Assembly: GCF_045679555.1 (NCBI RefSeq)
Contig: NC_092115.1
Location: 40,929,728-40,993,727 of the forward strand
From: Salvelinus alpinus
Lineage: Eukaryota; Chordata; Actinopteri; Salmoniformes; Salmonidae
Reading direction: 5' to 3'
DNA length: 64,000 nucleotides
Positions 55,060-64,000 of this stretch are shown one piece after another. Every line of letters begins with the position of its first letter. Within the stretch, counting starts at the first letter, position 1. A model generated the notes under the pieces. It saw only the letters and a list, made by a program, of their open reading frames with translations, did no database searches and was not told the origin of the DNA. Both the position numbers and the translations under genes were made by a program.

Positions 55060-55354
55060 TCCTCAACTGCGTTTGTGTCTTTCAGGCGATGTTTCTAGTG
55101 TGACGTATAATCTAGTGGACGGAACGCTTCTTCAACAACTGCAGCCACCTCCGTAGCTCGCTAGCCAACAAAGTCGGAACATTCAAGTTCTTTAGACAAT
55201 TTCGTGGTTTATTTGCCACTATGATTTAAACATACTTATGTGGGAACAACTAGCTACCCCATTTAATTTAATATTTACGTTGTAAGTCAACTAGCTGGCT
55301 GGTTAAGTTAGCACTCGTCTAGTCGCTAATGCTAACTAACTATTATCTCCGACC
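55060..55354 (+). promoter_or_regulatory. Promoter and leader of zinc-finger unit 4
   Basis: TGCGTTTGTGTCTTTCAGGCGATGTTTCTAGTGTGACGTATAATCTAGTGGAC-type block (about 55068-55120, with TGACGTATAA), then the leader with CTTTAGACAATTTCGTGG and GTTAGCACTCGTCTAGTCGC before the ATG at 55355. The GGCGATGTGCGT motif is partly deleted compared with units 2 and 3. Confidence 0.55.
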
Positions 55355-55697
55355 ATGAGTTCACTAAGCTACTCTCCTCCTGCTAAAGACGAGGCGGTCT
55401 GCTGGACGGAGAAAGAAGCTCTCGTGAAAGAGGAGGAGGAAGAGGTGGCTATTACAATACAAAAACAAGTAGAGGGTGAGGCTGTTACAGTGAAAGAAGA
55501 AGAGAAAGACGCCTTCAGAGTGAAAGAGGAGGAGGAGGATGTTACAGTGAAAGAAGAGGAAGAAGATGCAGTTTTTGGAGTGGAGGATGAAGTGAAAGAA
55601 GATGAAGACGTTTTTGGAATGAAGGATGAAGAGGGGGAGATTACTGTCACATTAGAGGAGGACGAAGAAGAGAAGACTGGAGATCTGATTAACACCA
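55355..55697 (+). CDS. Zinc-finger unit 4, exon 1: acidic VKEE-array N-terminus
   Basis: 114 codons plus one base from ATG in GACCATGAGTTCACT. MSSLSYSPPAKDEAVCWTEK opens the protein, then VKEE at K25, K47, K57 and K66, with VKED at K81 and MKDE at K90. Unlike unit 2 it has an inserted VKEDEDVFGMKDEE segment. Two donors lie 9 bp apart, CCA|GTAAAT (55698) and ACA|GTGAGT (55707); the second is the stronger consensus and would add three residues in frame. No disabling change. The finger exon should lie downstream on the + strand, beyond the Tc1 elements and outside the window, so gene integrity cannot be judged. Role as for unit 2. Confidence 0.75.
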
Positions 55698-56039
55698 GTA
55701 AATACAGTGAGTACTCTCTTAACAGGGACACAAACTCTGCAGTTGTTTAACACATGTTTGATTTTTAAAACGGCATTCTACACTTTAATATGTTTTTGCA
55801 CTGTAGGAATTGTTCATGACTTCCTCCAGTGATTTTTAAACTTTTCTTGTTGAAAAGTGATATATAAATACAGTAAAGTATAAACACACAAAATGTTTGT
55901 TTTTTTAACAACTGCAAACTAGAAGGAGTGAGTGATGTCATAGTAAGGTATTCAAGGAGTTGGCTTGATGGGAAGTCTTGATGTCATCCAATAGGCGACT
56001 GATCTTCATGTGAATTTTCATTATTCTTTTTAAAATGTT

Positions 56040-56225
56040 TCATGTTCTGTCAAGTTGGTTGTTGATCTAGAAATCCATTTTCAAGTCTTGCCATAGACTT
56101 TCAAGACGATTTAAGTCCAAACTGTAACTAGGCCACTCAGGAACATTCAATGTCATCTTGGTAAGCTCCTCCAGTGTAGATTTGGCCTTGTGGTTTAGGT
56201 TATTTTCCTGTTCGTACAGTTTCTT
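56040..56225 (-). mobile_element. Tc1-like fragment in the unit 4 intron
   Basis: CATAGACTTTCAAGACGATT, TAACTAGGCCACTCAGGAAC and TTCCTGTTCGTACAG resemble the minus-strand central part of a Tc1 transposase gene; neither end is present. Confidence 0.5.
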
Positions 56226-56229
56226 GTTT

Positions 56230-56830
56230 TCAAATCTCTGAAATGTACTCTACCTATGTAACATTTAGTGGCTCCTTATATTACGCTGGGAAAACTGTTT
56301 TCATTGGCACAGATCCTAAATAATTTCAGAGTTCACAAAATTAAATGGTTCAAACCTAGAGTCACATTTATTGACAACATCCAAATGGATACTGTCATTA
56401 ATGTGGTTCTTCAATAATTACACATAATTCTTAATACTGTAGCTATTTAGTTAGTCACATGTTCAACTATCATCAGCTGATCCAGGAAATCATTTTCTGA
56501 ATGCCAGTCAAATGACAAACATCACGACATGCAACAACAACCAAAGTGCTTCTTCATTCATTACTCATGTAAAGACAGTTATGCCGTGCTCCATGTTGGA
56601 TCCAACATCCCTAACAAATTGGTGTTTATAATGTGTTATTGTCTGCTTGATTTACAGTAGGGTCTCGTTTGTCTGTTTGGACACAGAGATACTTAGCTCA
56701 TAATGTGTAGAGAACTGTTCCTTGATGGATTGGCTATTGTACAACACACAGAGCTATTTTCCTTTATTCAGGACATTTAGAATGACAACACATTACAGAG
56801 TAGCCTAGTGGGATTATTCACAAAATTATC
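56230..56830 (+). repeat. Intron block shared with units 2 and 3
   Basis: Colinear with 17930-18524 and, inverted, with 40270-40880; ends GAGTAGCCTAGTGGGATTATTCA. Unlike unit 2, the following AAAATTATCTGGTGATCAGG continues uninterrupted, giving the ancestral arrangement. Confidence 0.8.
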
Positions 56831-56924
56831 TGGTGATCAGGTTATGAAATATCATGACAAAGACATTTTAGTTTCCATGTTTCACCTGAAATATTAAATG
56901 ATATATAGTCCTCGGTCTATTTTG

Positions 56925-57350
56925 TTGTTAGGTGAAGTTATGTGTCCTACAGTAGGTCTATGTTATTGTTAGGTGAAGTTATGGATCCTACAGTAGGTCT
57001 ATGTTGTTGTTAGTTGAAGTTATGTGTCCTACAGTAGGTCTATGTTATTGTTCGGTGAAGTTATGGGTCCTACAGTAGGTCTATGTTGTTGTTAGTTGAA
57101 GTTATGGATCCTACAGTAGGTCTATGTTGTTGTTAGTTGAAGTTATGTGTCCTACAGTAGGTCTATGTTATTGTTAGTTGAAGTTATGGGTGCTACAGTA
57201 GGTCTATGTTATTGTTAGGTGAAGTTATGGGTCCTACAGTAGGTCTATGTTATTGTTAGGTGAAGTTATCGGTCCTACAGTAGGTCTGTTATTGTTAGGC
57301 AAGTTATGGGTCCTACAGTAGGTCTATGTTGTTGTTAGTTGAAGTTATGG
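56925..57350. repeat. 41-bp tandem repeat, unit 4 intron
   Basis: About ten copies of GTTAGGTGAAGTTATGGGTC, CTACAGTAGGTCTATGTTATT, homologous to the shorter inverted array at 39955-40190. Confidence 0.9.
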
Positions 57351-57704
57351 GCCAATTTGCGTACACTTAGTTTACAAACGCTCATTGACAGGCTAGTAGC
57401 AAAGCTAGCCGAAGAGCGTTTTACTGTTGGAAGTGTTTGTTTAAGTATAAAGCAGGACATTCAAACGAGCCTAACATTTATAATCCAATATAGTGTGAAA
57501 TGTACTCATAAGCAACCTGGAAATGAATGCTGTTTTTGCTGTCAGCCTATGAGAACTCCCCTAAATTCCCCCACTGTGGGGAATTAGTGAATAGACACAG
57601 AGCTTAATGTTTCCTTCACTAGCACCCCTGTCTTTCTCTGTAATTTTCAGAATACATTGTGAAAAACCAAAATCTTTGCACTCCATTTTTGCTCCAGGCA
57701 GATA

Positions 57705-57945
57705 TACTTCATCCATAACTAGTGGTTTCCTCATTAGCAGATATACTACATCCATAACTAGTGGTTTCCTCATTACCAGATATACTACATCCTTAACTAG
57801 CGGTTTCCTCATGACCAGATATACTACATCCATAACTAGTGGTTTCCTCATTAGCAGGTATACTACATCCATAACTAGCGGTTTCCTCATTACCAGATAT
57901 ACTACATCCATAACTAGTGGTTACCTCATTAGCATGGAGGAGTTT
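57705..57945. repeat. 39-bp tandem repeat, unit 4 intron
   Basis: Six copies of the unit also found at 23027-23345 and singly at about 39560, in the same relative place upstream of the finger exon. Confidence 0.88.
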
Positions 57946-59352
57946 CTACAACCAGATACAGTGCCTTGTGAAATTGTTCATCCCCCTTGGCATTTTTCCT
58001 ATTTTGTTGCATTACAACCTGTAATTTAAATTGATTTTTATTTGGATTTCATGAAATGGACATACATAAAATAGTCCAAATTGGTGAAGTGAAATGAAAA
58101 AAATAACTTGTTTAAAAAAAGTCTAAACAATAAAAGTGGTGCGTGCGTATGTATTCACCCCTTTGCTATGAAGCCCCTAAATATGATCTGGTGAAACCAA
58201 TTATCTTTAGAAGTCACATAATTAGTTAGATTGCACACAGGTTAACTTTATTTAAATGTCACATAATCTCGGTATATATACACCTGTTCTGAAAGTGCCC
58301 AGATTCTGCAACACCACTAAGCAAGGGGCACCACCAAGCAAGCGGCACTATGAAGACCAAGGAGCTCTCCAAACAGGTCAGGGACAAAGTTGTAGAGAAG
58401 TACAGATCAGGGTTGGGTTATAAAAAAATGTCAGGAACTTCCCACGGAGCACCATTTAATTCATTATTAAAAATGGAAAGAATATAGCACCACAACAAAC
58501 TTGCCAAGAAAGGGCCGCCCACCAAAACTTACGGACCAGGCAAGGAGGGCATTGATCAGAGAGGCAACAAAGAGACCAAAGATAACCCTAAAGGAGCTGC
58601 AAAGCTCCACAGCGGAGATTGGAGTATCTGTCCATAGGACCACTTTAAGCCGTACACTCCACAGAGCTGGGCTTTAAATAAGCAAACACGTTTGGTGTTC
58701 GCCAAAAGGCGTGTGGGAGACTACCCAAACATATGGAAGAAGGTACTCTGGTCAGATGAGACTAAAATTGAGCTTTTTGGCCATCAAGAAAACGCTATGT
58801 CTGGCACAAACCCAACACCTCTCATCACCCAGAGAACACCATCCCCACAGTGAAGCATGGTGTTGGCAGCATCATGCTGTGGGGATGTTTTTCATCTGCA
58901 GGTACTGGGAAACTGGTCAGAATTGAAGGAATGATGGGTGGTGCTAAATACAGGGAAATTCTTAAAAACATCCTAAAGATTGATTCAATACATCGTTTGA
59001 CATGTTTCTACTGACTGTTACGGAACTTTTTGACATTTCGTCTGCTTTTAGTGAACGCGCTTCGTGACTTTGGATTTGTTTACCAAACGCGCTAACAAAA
59101 GTAGCTATTTGGACATAAATGATGGACATTACCGAACAAATCAAACATTTATTGTGGAACTGGGATTCCTGGGAGTGCATCAAAGGTAAGTGAATGGTAA
59201 GTGAATATTTATAATGTTATTTCTGACTTCTGTTGACTGCACAATATGGCTGATATATTTTTGTCTTGATTGGGCTCTGAGTGCCGACCTCAGATTATTG
59301 CATGGTTTGCTTTTTCCGTAAAGCTTTTTTGAAATCTGACACAGCGGTTGCA

Positions 59353-60800
59353 TTAACTTCTCTGGGATATGTGGGACGGTAGCGTCCCACTTGGCCAAAA
59401 GCCAGAAAAAATGTAGCGCACCAAATTCAAATATATTACTATAAAAATCAATCTTTCATGAAATCACACATGAAAGACACCAAATTAAAGCTACACATGT
59501 TGTGAATCCAGCCAACATGTCTGCTTTCAAAAAGGATTTACGGGGAAAGCACACCAAACAATTATGTTAGCTCAGTACATAGCCACAGAAAAACACAGCC
59601 ATTTTCCCAGCAAAAGATAGTAGTCACAAAAAGCAGAAATAGAGATAAAATTAATCACTAACCTTTGATGATCTTCATCAGATGACACTCATAGGACATC
59701 ATGTTACACAATACATGTATGTTTTGTTCGATAATGTGCATATTTATATCCACAAATCTCGGTTTACATTGGTGCCATGTTCAGAAATGCCTCCAAAATA
59801 TCTGGAGAAATTGCAGAGAGCCACGTCAAATAACAGAAATACTCATCATAAACTTTGATGAAAGATACATGTTTTACATATAATTAAAGATACACTTGTT
59901 CTTAATGCAACCGCTGTGTCAGATTTCAAAAAATCTTTACGTAAAAAGCACACCATGCAATAATCTGAGACGGCGCTCAGATAAAAACAAAATTTCTCCG
60001 CCATGTTGGAGTCAACAGAAATACGAAATGACATCATAAATATTCCCTTACCTTTGATCATCTTTATCAGAATGCACTCCCAGGAATCCTAGTTCCACAA
60101 TAAATCGTTGTTTTGTTCGATAATGTCCATTACTTATGTCTAAGTAGCTACTTTTGCTAGCATGTTTAGTGCACATGTCCAAACGCTCGCGCAGATGCAG
60201 GCAAACTCGGACGAAAACGTCAAAAAGTTATATAACAGGTCGAATAAACTGGTCAAACTAAGTAGAGAATCAATCTTCAGGATGTTGTTATCATATATAT
60301 CCAATAACGTTCCAACCGGAGCATTCCTTCATGTCTGTAGAAGTTATGGAACGCAAGGCGATATCGTGAGGAAAGCGCGTGACCAGGAACTGGCATTCTG
60401 CCAGACCAATGACTGAAACACCTCCCATCCGGCCCCACATCACACTAGAGGCTTCATTCCACGTTCTACAGACTGTTGACATCTAGTGGAAGGCGTAGGA
60501 AGTGCATCTTACACGGAATTGAATCTTACACGGAATTGAATCGGCGATGAGTTGAACATTGACCAGTCTCAGAATTCTCACTTCCTATTTGGATTTTTTC
60601 TCAGGTTTTTGCCTGCCATATGAGTTCTGTTATACTCACAGACATCATTCAAACAGTTTTAGAAACTTCAGAATGTTTTATATCCAATAGTAATAATAAT
60701 ATGCATATATTAGCATCTGGGACAGAGTAGGAAGCAGTTCACTATGGGCACGCAATTCATCCAAAAATGAAAATGCTGCCCCCTATCATAAAGAAGTTAA
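59353..60800. mobile_element. TTAA-flanked element (inner copy 1)
   Basis: TTAA 59353-59356 and 60797-60800, ends CTTCTCTGGGATATGTGGGA and inverted CTTCTTTATGATAGGGGGCA. Contains internal repeats of AGATACACTTGTTCTTAATG / TTACACAATACATGTATGTT type. Sits inside another member of the same family. Confidence 0.65.
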
Positions 60801-61296
60801 GGAGAAGTGGATCTAAAATTCCATGTATAACACTTGATCTTTGATCAACGTAATATTATCTGCAAAATCACCGGATGTATTTGGAACTACTGAACATAAC
60901 GCGCCAATGTATACTGAGATTTTTTTATATAAATATGAACTTTACCGAACAAAACATACATGTATTGTGTAACATGAAGTCCTATGAGTGTCATCTGATT
61001 AAGATCATCAAAGGTTAATGATACATTTTATCTCTATTTCTGCTTTTTGTGACTCGTGTCTTTGGCTGGAAAAATGGCTGTGTTTTTCTGTGATTTGGCG
61101 GTGACCTAACTTTCGCTGTAAAGCCTTTTTGAAATCGGACACTGTGGATTAACAAGATTACCTTTAAAATGGTATAAGATACTTGTATGTTTGAGGAATT
61201 TTAATTATGAGGTTTCTGTTGTTTGAATTTGGCGCCCTGCACTTTCACTGGCTGTTGTCATATCGATCCCGTTAACGGGATTGCAGCCATAAGAAG

Positions 61297-62263
61297 TTAA
61301 CCTCTTGACGCTAGGGGTCATATTTTTTATATCTTTTTTTAAATAACGTTCCCAAGGTAAACGGACTATTTCTCAGGTCCAGATCGTAGAATATGCATAT
61401 AATTTACAGATTAGGATAGAAAACACTCCAAAGTTTCCAAAACTGTCAAAATATTGTCTGTGAGTATAAAAAAACTGATTCTGCAGGCGAAAACCTGAGG
61501 AAATCTAACCCGGAAGTGTTTATTTTATTTTATCTGTGTTTCCTTGCCCGTCTTTCTTCCATTTAAAGGGGTATCAACCAGATTCCTTTTCCAATGGCTT
61601 CCTCAGGCTGTGACCAGGCTTTAGACATAGTTTCAGGCTTTTATTTTGAAAAATGAGCGAGATTTAAAAAAACTAGTCAGGTGTCCTTTGATTAGTTCCT
61701 GCGCGCGAGAGGGGTAGCTCTCCATTTTCTTTCTCTCTTTTATTGAATAGGTTACGGTCCGGTTGAAATGTTATCGATTATGTTTGTTAAAAACAACCTG
61801 AGGATTGATTATAAAAAACATTTGACATGTTTCTACGAACATTACGGATACTTTTTGGAATTTTCGTCGAACGGAACGAGGCTTTGGTTTTCTGAACATA
61901 ACGCGCAACCCAAATGGCATTTATTGTGTAACTGGGAGTCTCGTGAATGCAAACATCCGAAGATTATCAAAGGTAAGCGATTAATTTTATTGCTTTTCTG
62001 ACTTTCGTGACCATGCTAATTTGGGGCTAGCTGTTCTAGCATTGATTGATACACTCACAAAAGCTTGGATTGCTTTTGCTGCAAAGCATATTTTCAAAAT
62101 CTGACACGATAGGTGGATTAACAACAAGCTAAGCTGTGTTTTGGTATATTTCACTTGTGATTGCATGATTATAAATATTTTTAGTAATATTTTGCGCCCT
62201 GCAATTCAGCGGTTGTTTAGGAAAATGATCCCGCTAAAGGGATCCGTAGGGCAGAGAAGTTAA
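61297..62263. mobile_element. TTAA-flanked element (inner copy 2)
   Basis: TTAA 61297-61300 and 62260-62263, ends CCTCTTGACGCTAGGGGTCA and inverted CTTCTCTGCCCTACGGATCC. Inserted at the end of a related copy (GATTGCAGCCATAAGAAG). Confidence 0.6.
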
Positions 62264-63347
62264 CATAAATCTTCAATAATGTTCCAACCGGAGAATTCCT
62301 TTTTCTTCAGAAATGCGATAGAACAGAGCTGGCTCTCACATGAACGCGCATGGTCAGCGCATGTTCAGGTCATGGTAGACCTTACTCAATCCCCTCTCTT
62401 TCGGCTCCGCTTCACTGTAGAAGCATCAGACAAGGTTCTAAAGACTGTTGACATCTAGTGGAAGCCTTAGGAAGTGCAAAATGACCCATATCCCACTATG
62501 TATTCGATAGGCGATGAGTTGAAAAACTACATACCTCAGATTTCCCACTTCCTGGTTGGATTTTTTCTCAGGTTTTTGCCTGCCATATGAGTTCTGTTAT
62601 ACTCACAGACATCATTCAAACAGTTTTAGAAACTTCAGAGTTTTCTATCCAAATATTCTAATAATATGCATACATTAGCAACTGGGACTGAGGAGCAGGC
62701 AGTTTACACTGGGCACCTCTGGGCACCTTTTCATCCAAGCTACTCAATACTACCCCGCAGCCATTTTAAGGGAAACCTGTTTCAGTCTTCCAGAGGATTG
62801 AGACTGGGACGAAGGTTCACCTTCCAGCAGGACAATGACCTTAAGCATACTGCTAAAGCAACACTCGTGTTGTTTAAGGGGAAACATTTAAATGTCTTGG
62901 AATGGCCTAGTCAAAGCCCAGACCTCAATCTAATTGAGAATCTGTGGTATGACTTAAATATTGCTGTACACCAGCTGAACCCATCCAACTTGAAGAAGCT
63001 GGAGCAGTTTTGCTTTGAAGAATGGGCAAAAATCCCAGTGGCTAGATGTGCCAAGCTTATAGAGTCATACCCCAAGAGACTTTCTGATGTAATTGCTACA
63101 AAAGGTGGCTTTACAAAGTATTGACTTTGGGGGGGTGAATAGTTATGCACGCTCAAGTTTTCTGTTTTTTTGTCTTATTGTTTGTTTCACAAGAAAAAAT
63201 ATTTTGCATCTTCAAAGTGGTAGGCATGTTGTGTAAATCAAATGATACAACCCCCCCCCCCCCAAAATCAATTTTAATTCCAGGTTGTAAGGCAACAAAA
63301 TTGGAAAAATGCCAAGGGGGGTGAATACTTTTGCAAGCCACTATATA

Positions 63348-64000
63348 CAGTGGGGCAAAAAAGTATTTAGTCAGCCACCAATTGTGCAAGTTCTCCCACT
63401 TAAAAAGATGAGAGAGGCCTGTAATTTTCATCATAAGTACACTTAAACTATGACAGACAAAACGAGAATTTTTCTCTCTCCAGAAAATCACATTGTAGGA
63501 TTTTTTATGAATTTATTTGCAAATTATGGTGGAAAATAAGTATTTGGTCAATAACAAAAGTTTATCTCAATACCCTTTGTTGGCAATGACAGAGGTCGAA
63601 CGTTTTCTGTAAGTCTTCACAAGGTTTTCACACACTGTTGCTGGTATTTTGGCCCATTCCTCCATGCAGATCTCCTCTAGAGCAGTGATGTTTTGGGGCT
63701 GTTGCTGGGCAACACGGACTTTCAACTCCCTCCAAAGATTTTCTATGGGGTTGAGATCTGGAGACTGGCTAGGCCACTCCAGGACCTTGAAATGCTTCTT
63801 ACGAAGCCACTCCTTCGTTGCCCGGGCGGTGTGTTTGGGATCATTGTCATGCTGAAAGACCCAGCCACGTTTCATCTTCAATGCCCTTGCTGATGGAAGG
63901 AGGTTTTCACTCAAAATCTCACGATACATGGCCCCATTCATTCTTTCCTTTACACGGATCAGTCGTCCTGGTCCCTTTGCAGAAAAACAGCCCCAAAGCA
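63348..64000 (-). mobile_element. Tc1-like transposon, continues beyond the window
   Basis: Begins CAGTGGGGCAAAAAAGTATT, two TA dinucleotides after the previous element. The minus strand at 63567-63941 encodes the C-terminal catalytic half: [35 protein letters not shown] and [20 protein letters not shown]. The open part ends with GY and a stop at 63567-63569, probably an early stop because the copy at 27929 ends GYITKY. The 5' part is cut by the window edge. Confidence 0.88.

Larger units (their letters stand above)
58962..62769. mobile_element. Nest of TTAA-flanked insertions inside the Tc1 element
   Basis: Tc1 sequence stops at AATTC and resumes at GGGAAACCTG, with TTAA at both edges (58962-58965, 62766-62769). 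Inside, two more TTAA-bounded elements are separately listed. Recurring pieces (AACATGAAGTCCTATGAGTG, ATCATCAAAGGTTA) link it to the elements at 34386 and 44173. ORFs such as 61768-62001 are not conserved among copies. Confidence 0.65.
57959..63343 (+). mobile_element. Tc1-like transposon interrupted by a 3.8-kb nest
   Basis: Matching ends CAGTGCCTTGTGAAATTGTT (57959) and, inverted, TAGTGGCTTGCAAAAGTATT (to 63343), both continuing into CCCCCTTGGCATTTTTCC. The N-terminal transposase part starts ATG at 58350 (MKTKELSKQVRDKVVEKYRS), and [13 protein letters not shown] lies at about 58750. The C-terminal part at about 62800-63124 has [33 protein letters not shown] and a stop at 63122-63124. Frame breaks (for example after GTSHGAPF) show it is dead even without the insertion at 58966-62765. 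Confidence 0.88.

Noticed and set aside
57561-57911. Minus-strand repeated 13-residue peptide frame
   Set aside because: 39-bp period keeps the frame open; the single unit at 39560 shows the ancestral state has no coding role.
61768-62001. 77-codon open frame in a TTAA element
   Set aside because: Not conserved in the related copy near 58980-59200, and the family shows no common coding frame.

Overview
The window looks like salmonid fish genomic DNA (Oncorhynchus/Salmo/Salvelinus type). I infer this from the repeats: several Tc1/mariner families including a Sleeping Beauty-like one, tRNA-derived SINEs of the HpaI type, L2/CR1- and Rex-like LINE tails, a sushi-ichi-like Gypsy element, a hAT element and TTAA-flanked elements, all around a cluster of C2H2 zinc-finger genes. 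No bacterial or organellar sequence is seen.

The genes are four paralogous zinc-finger units built on one plan. A short first exon encodes an acidic N-terminus full of VKEE motifs and ends in splice phase 1. A long intron follows, then one large exon encoding tandem C2H2 fingers. Unit 1 (+, exon 1 at 1180-1504, fingers at 4840-5697) is dead: ATG lost, nonsense codon in exon 1, stop and frameshift in the fingers. Unit 2 (+, exon 1 at 11614-11941, fingers at 23674-25223) is open throughout and would encode about 625 residues with 17 fingers. Unit 3 (-, exon 1 at 52091-52361, fingers at 38280-39230) has a nonsense codon in exon 1 and an 8-bp deletion in the fingers. Unit 4 (+, exon 1 at 55355-55697) has an intact first exon; its finger exon would lie beyond the window. 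Units 2 and 3 are a tail-to-tail inverted duplication, and their introns and 3' flanks can still be matched block by block. An orphan fifth promoter lies at 27640-27790.

The rest is mostly mobile and tandem DNA. At 1-10.9 kb there is an interspersed repeat, minisatellites with 25-, 54-, 64-, 57-, 34- and 54-bp units (two with higher-order structure) and Tc1 debris. The unit 2 intron (12-23.6 kb) holds a LINE 3' end, a Tc1 element, a SINE, a MITE and an LTR element with a gag remnant. At 26.6-32 kb are a retroviral-type LTR with leader, a LINE with an open reverse-transcriptase frame inserted in a Tc1 copy, and a 365-bp miniature LTR element whose LTRs carry a tRNA-Arg-like module. At 32.7-34 kb is a 62-bp satellite with a six-unit higher-order repeat. 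The unit 3 intron holds a 7.6-kb hAT element (8-bp target duplication), itself invaded by a sushi-ichi-like Gypsy element with 5-bp target duplication, a GGGAAAC gag/pol frameshift site and a 12-nt self-priming signature. Past unit 4, a Tc1 element (57959-63343) is split by a 3.8-kb nest of TTAA-flanked insertions, and a second Tc1 runs off the end.

Functionally, the zinc-finger genes probably encode nuclear DNA-binding regulators. The acidic VKEE array resembles repeated SUMO-acceptor sites, so a SUMO-dependent repressor role, possibly against the transposons around it, is a reasonable but unproved inference.
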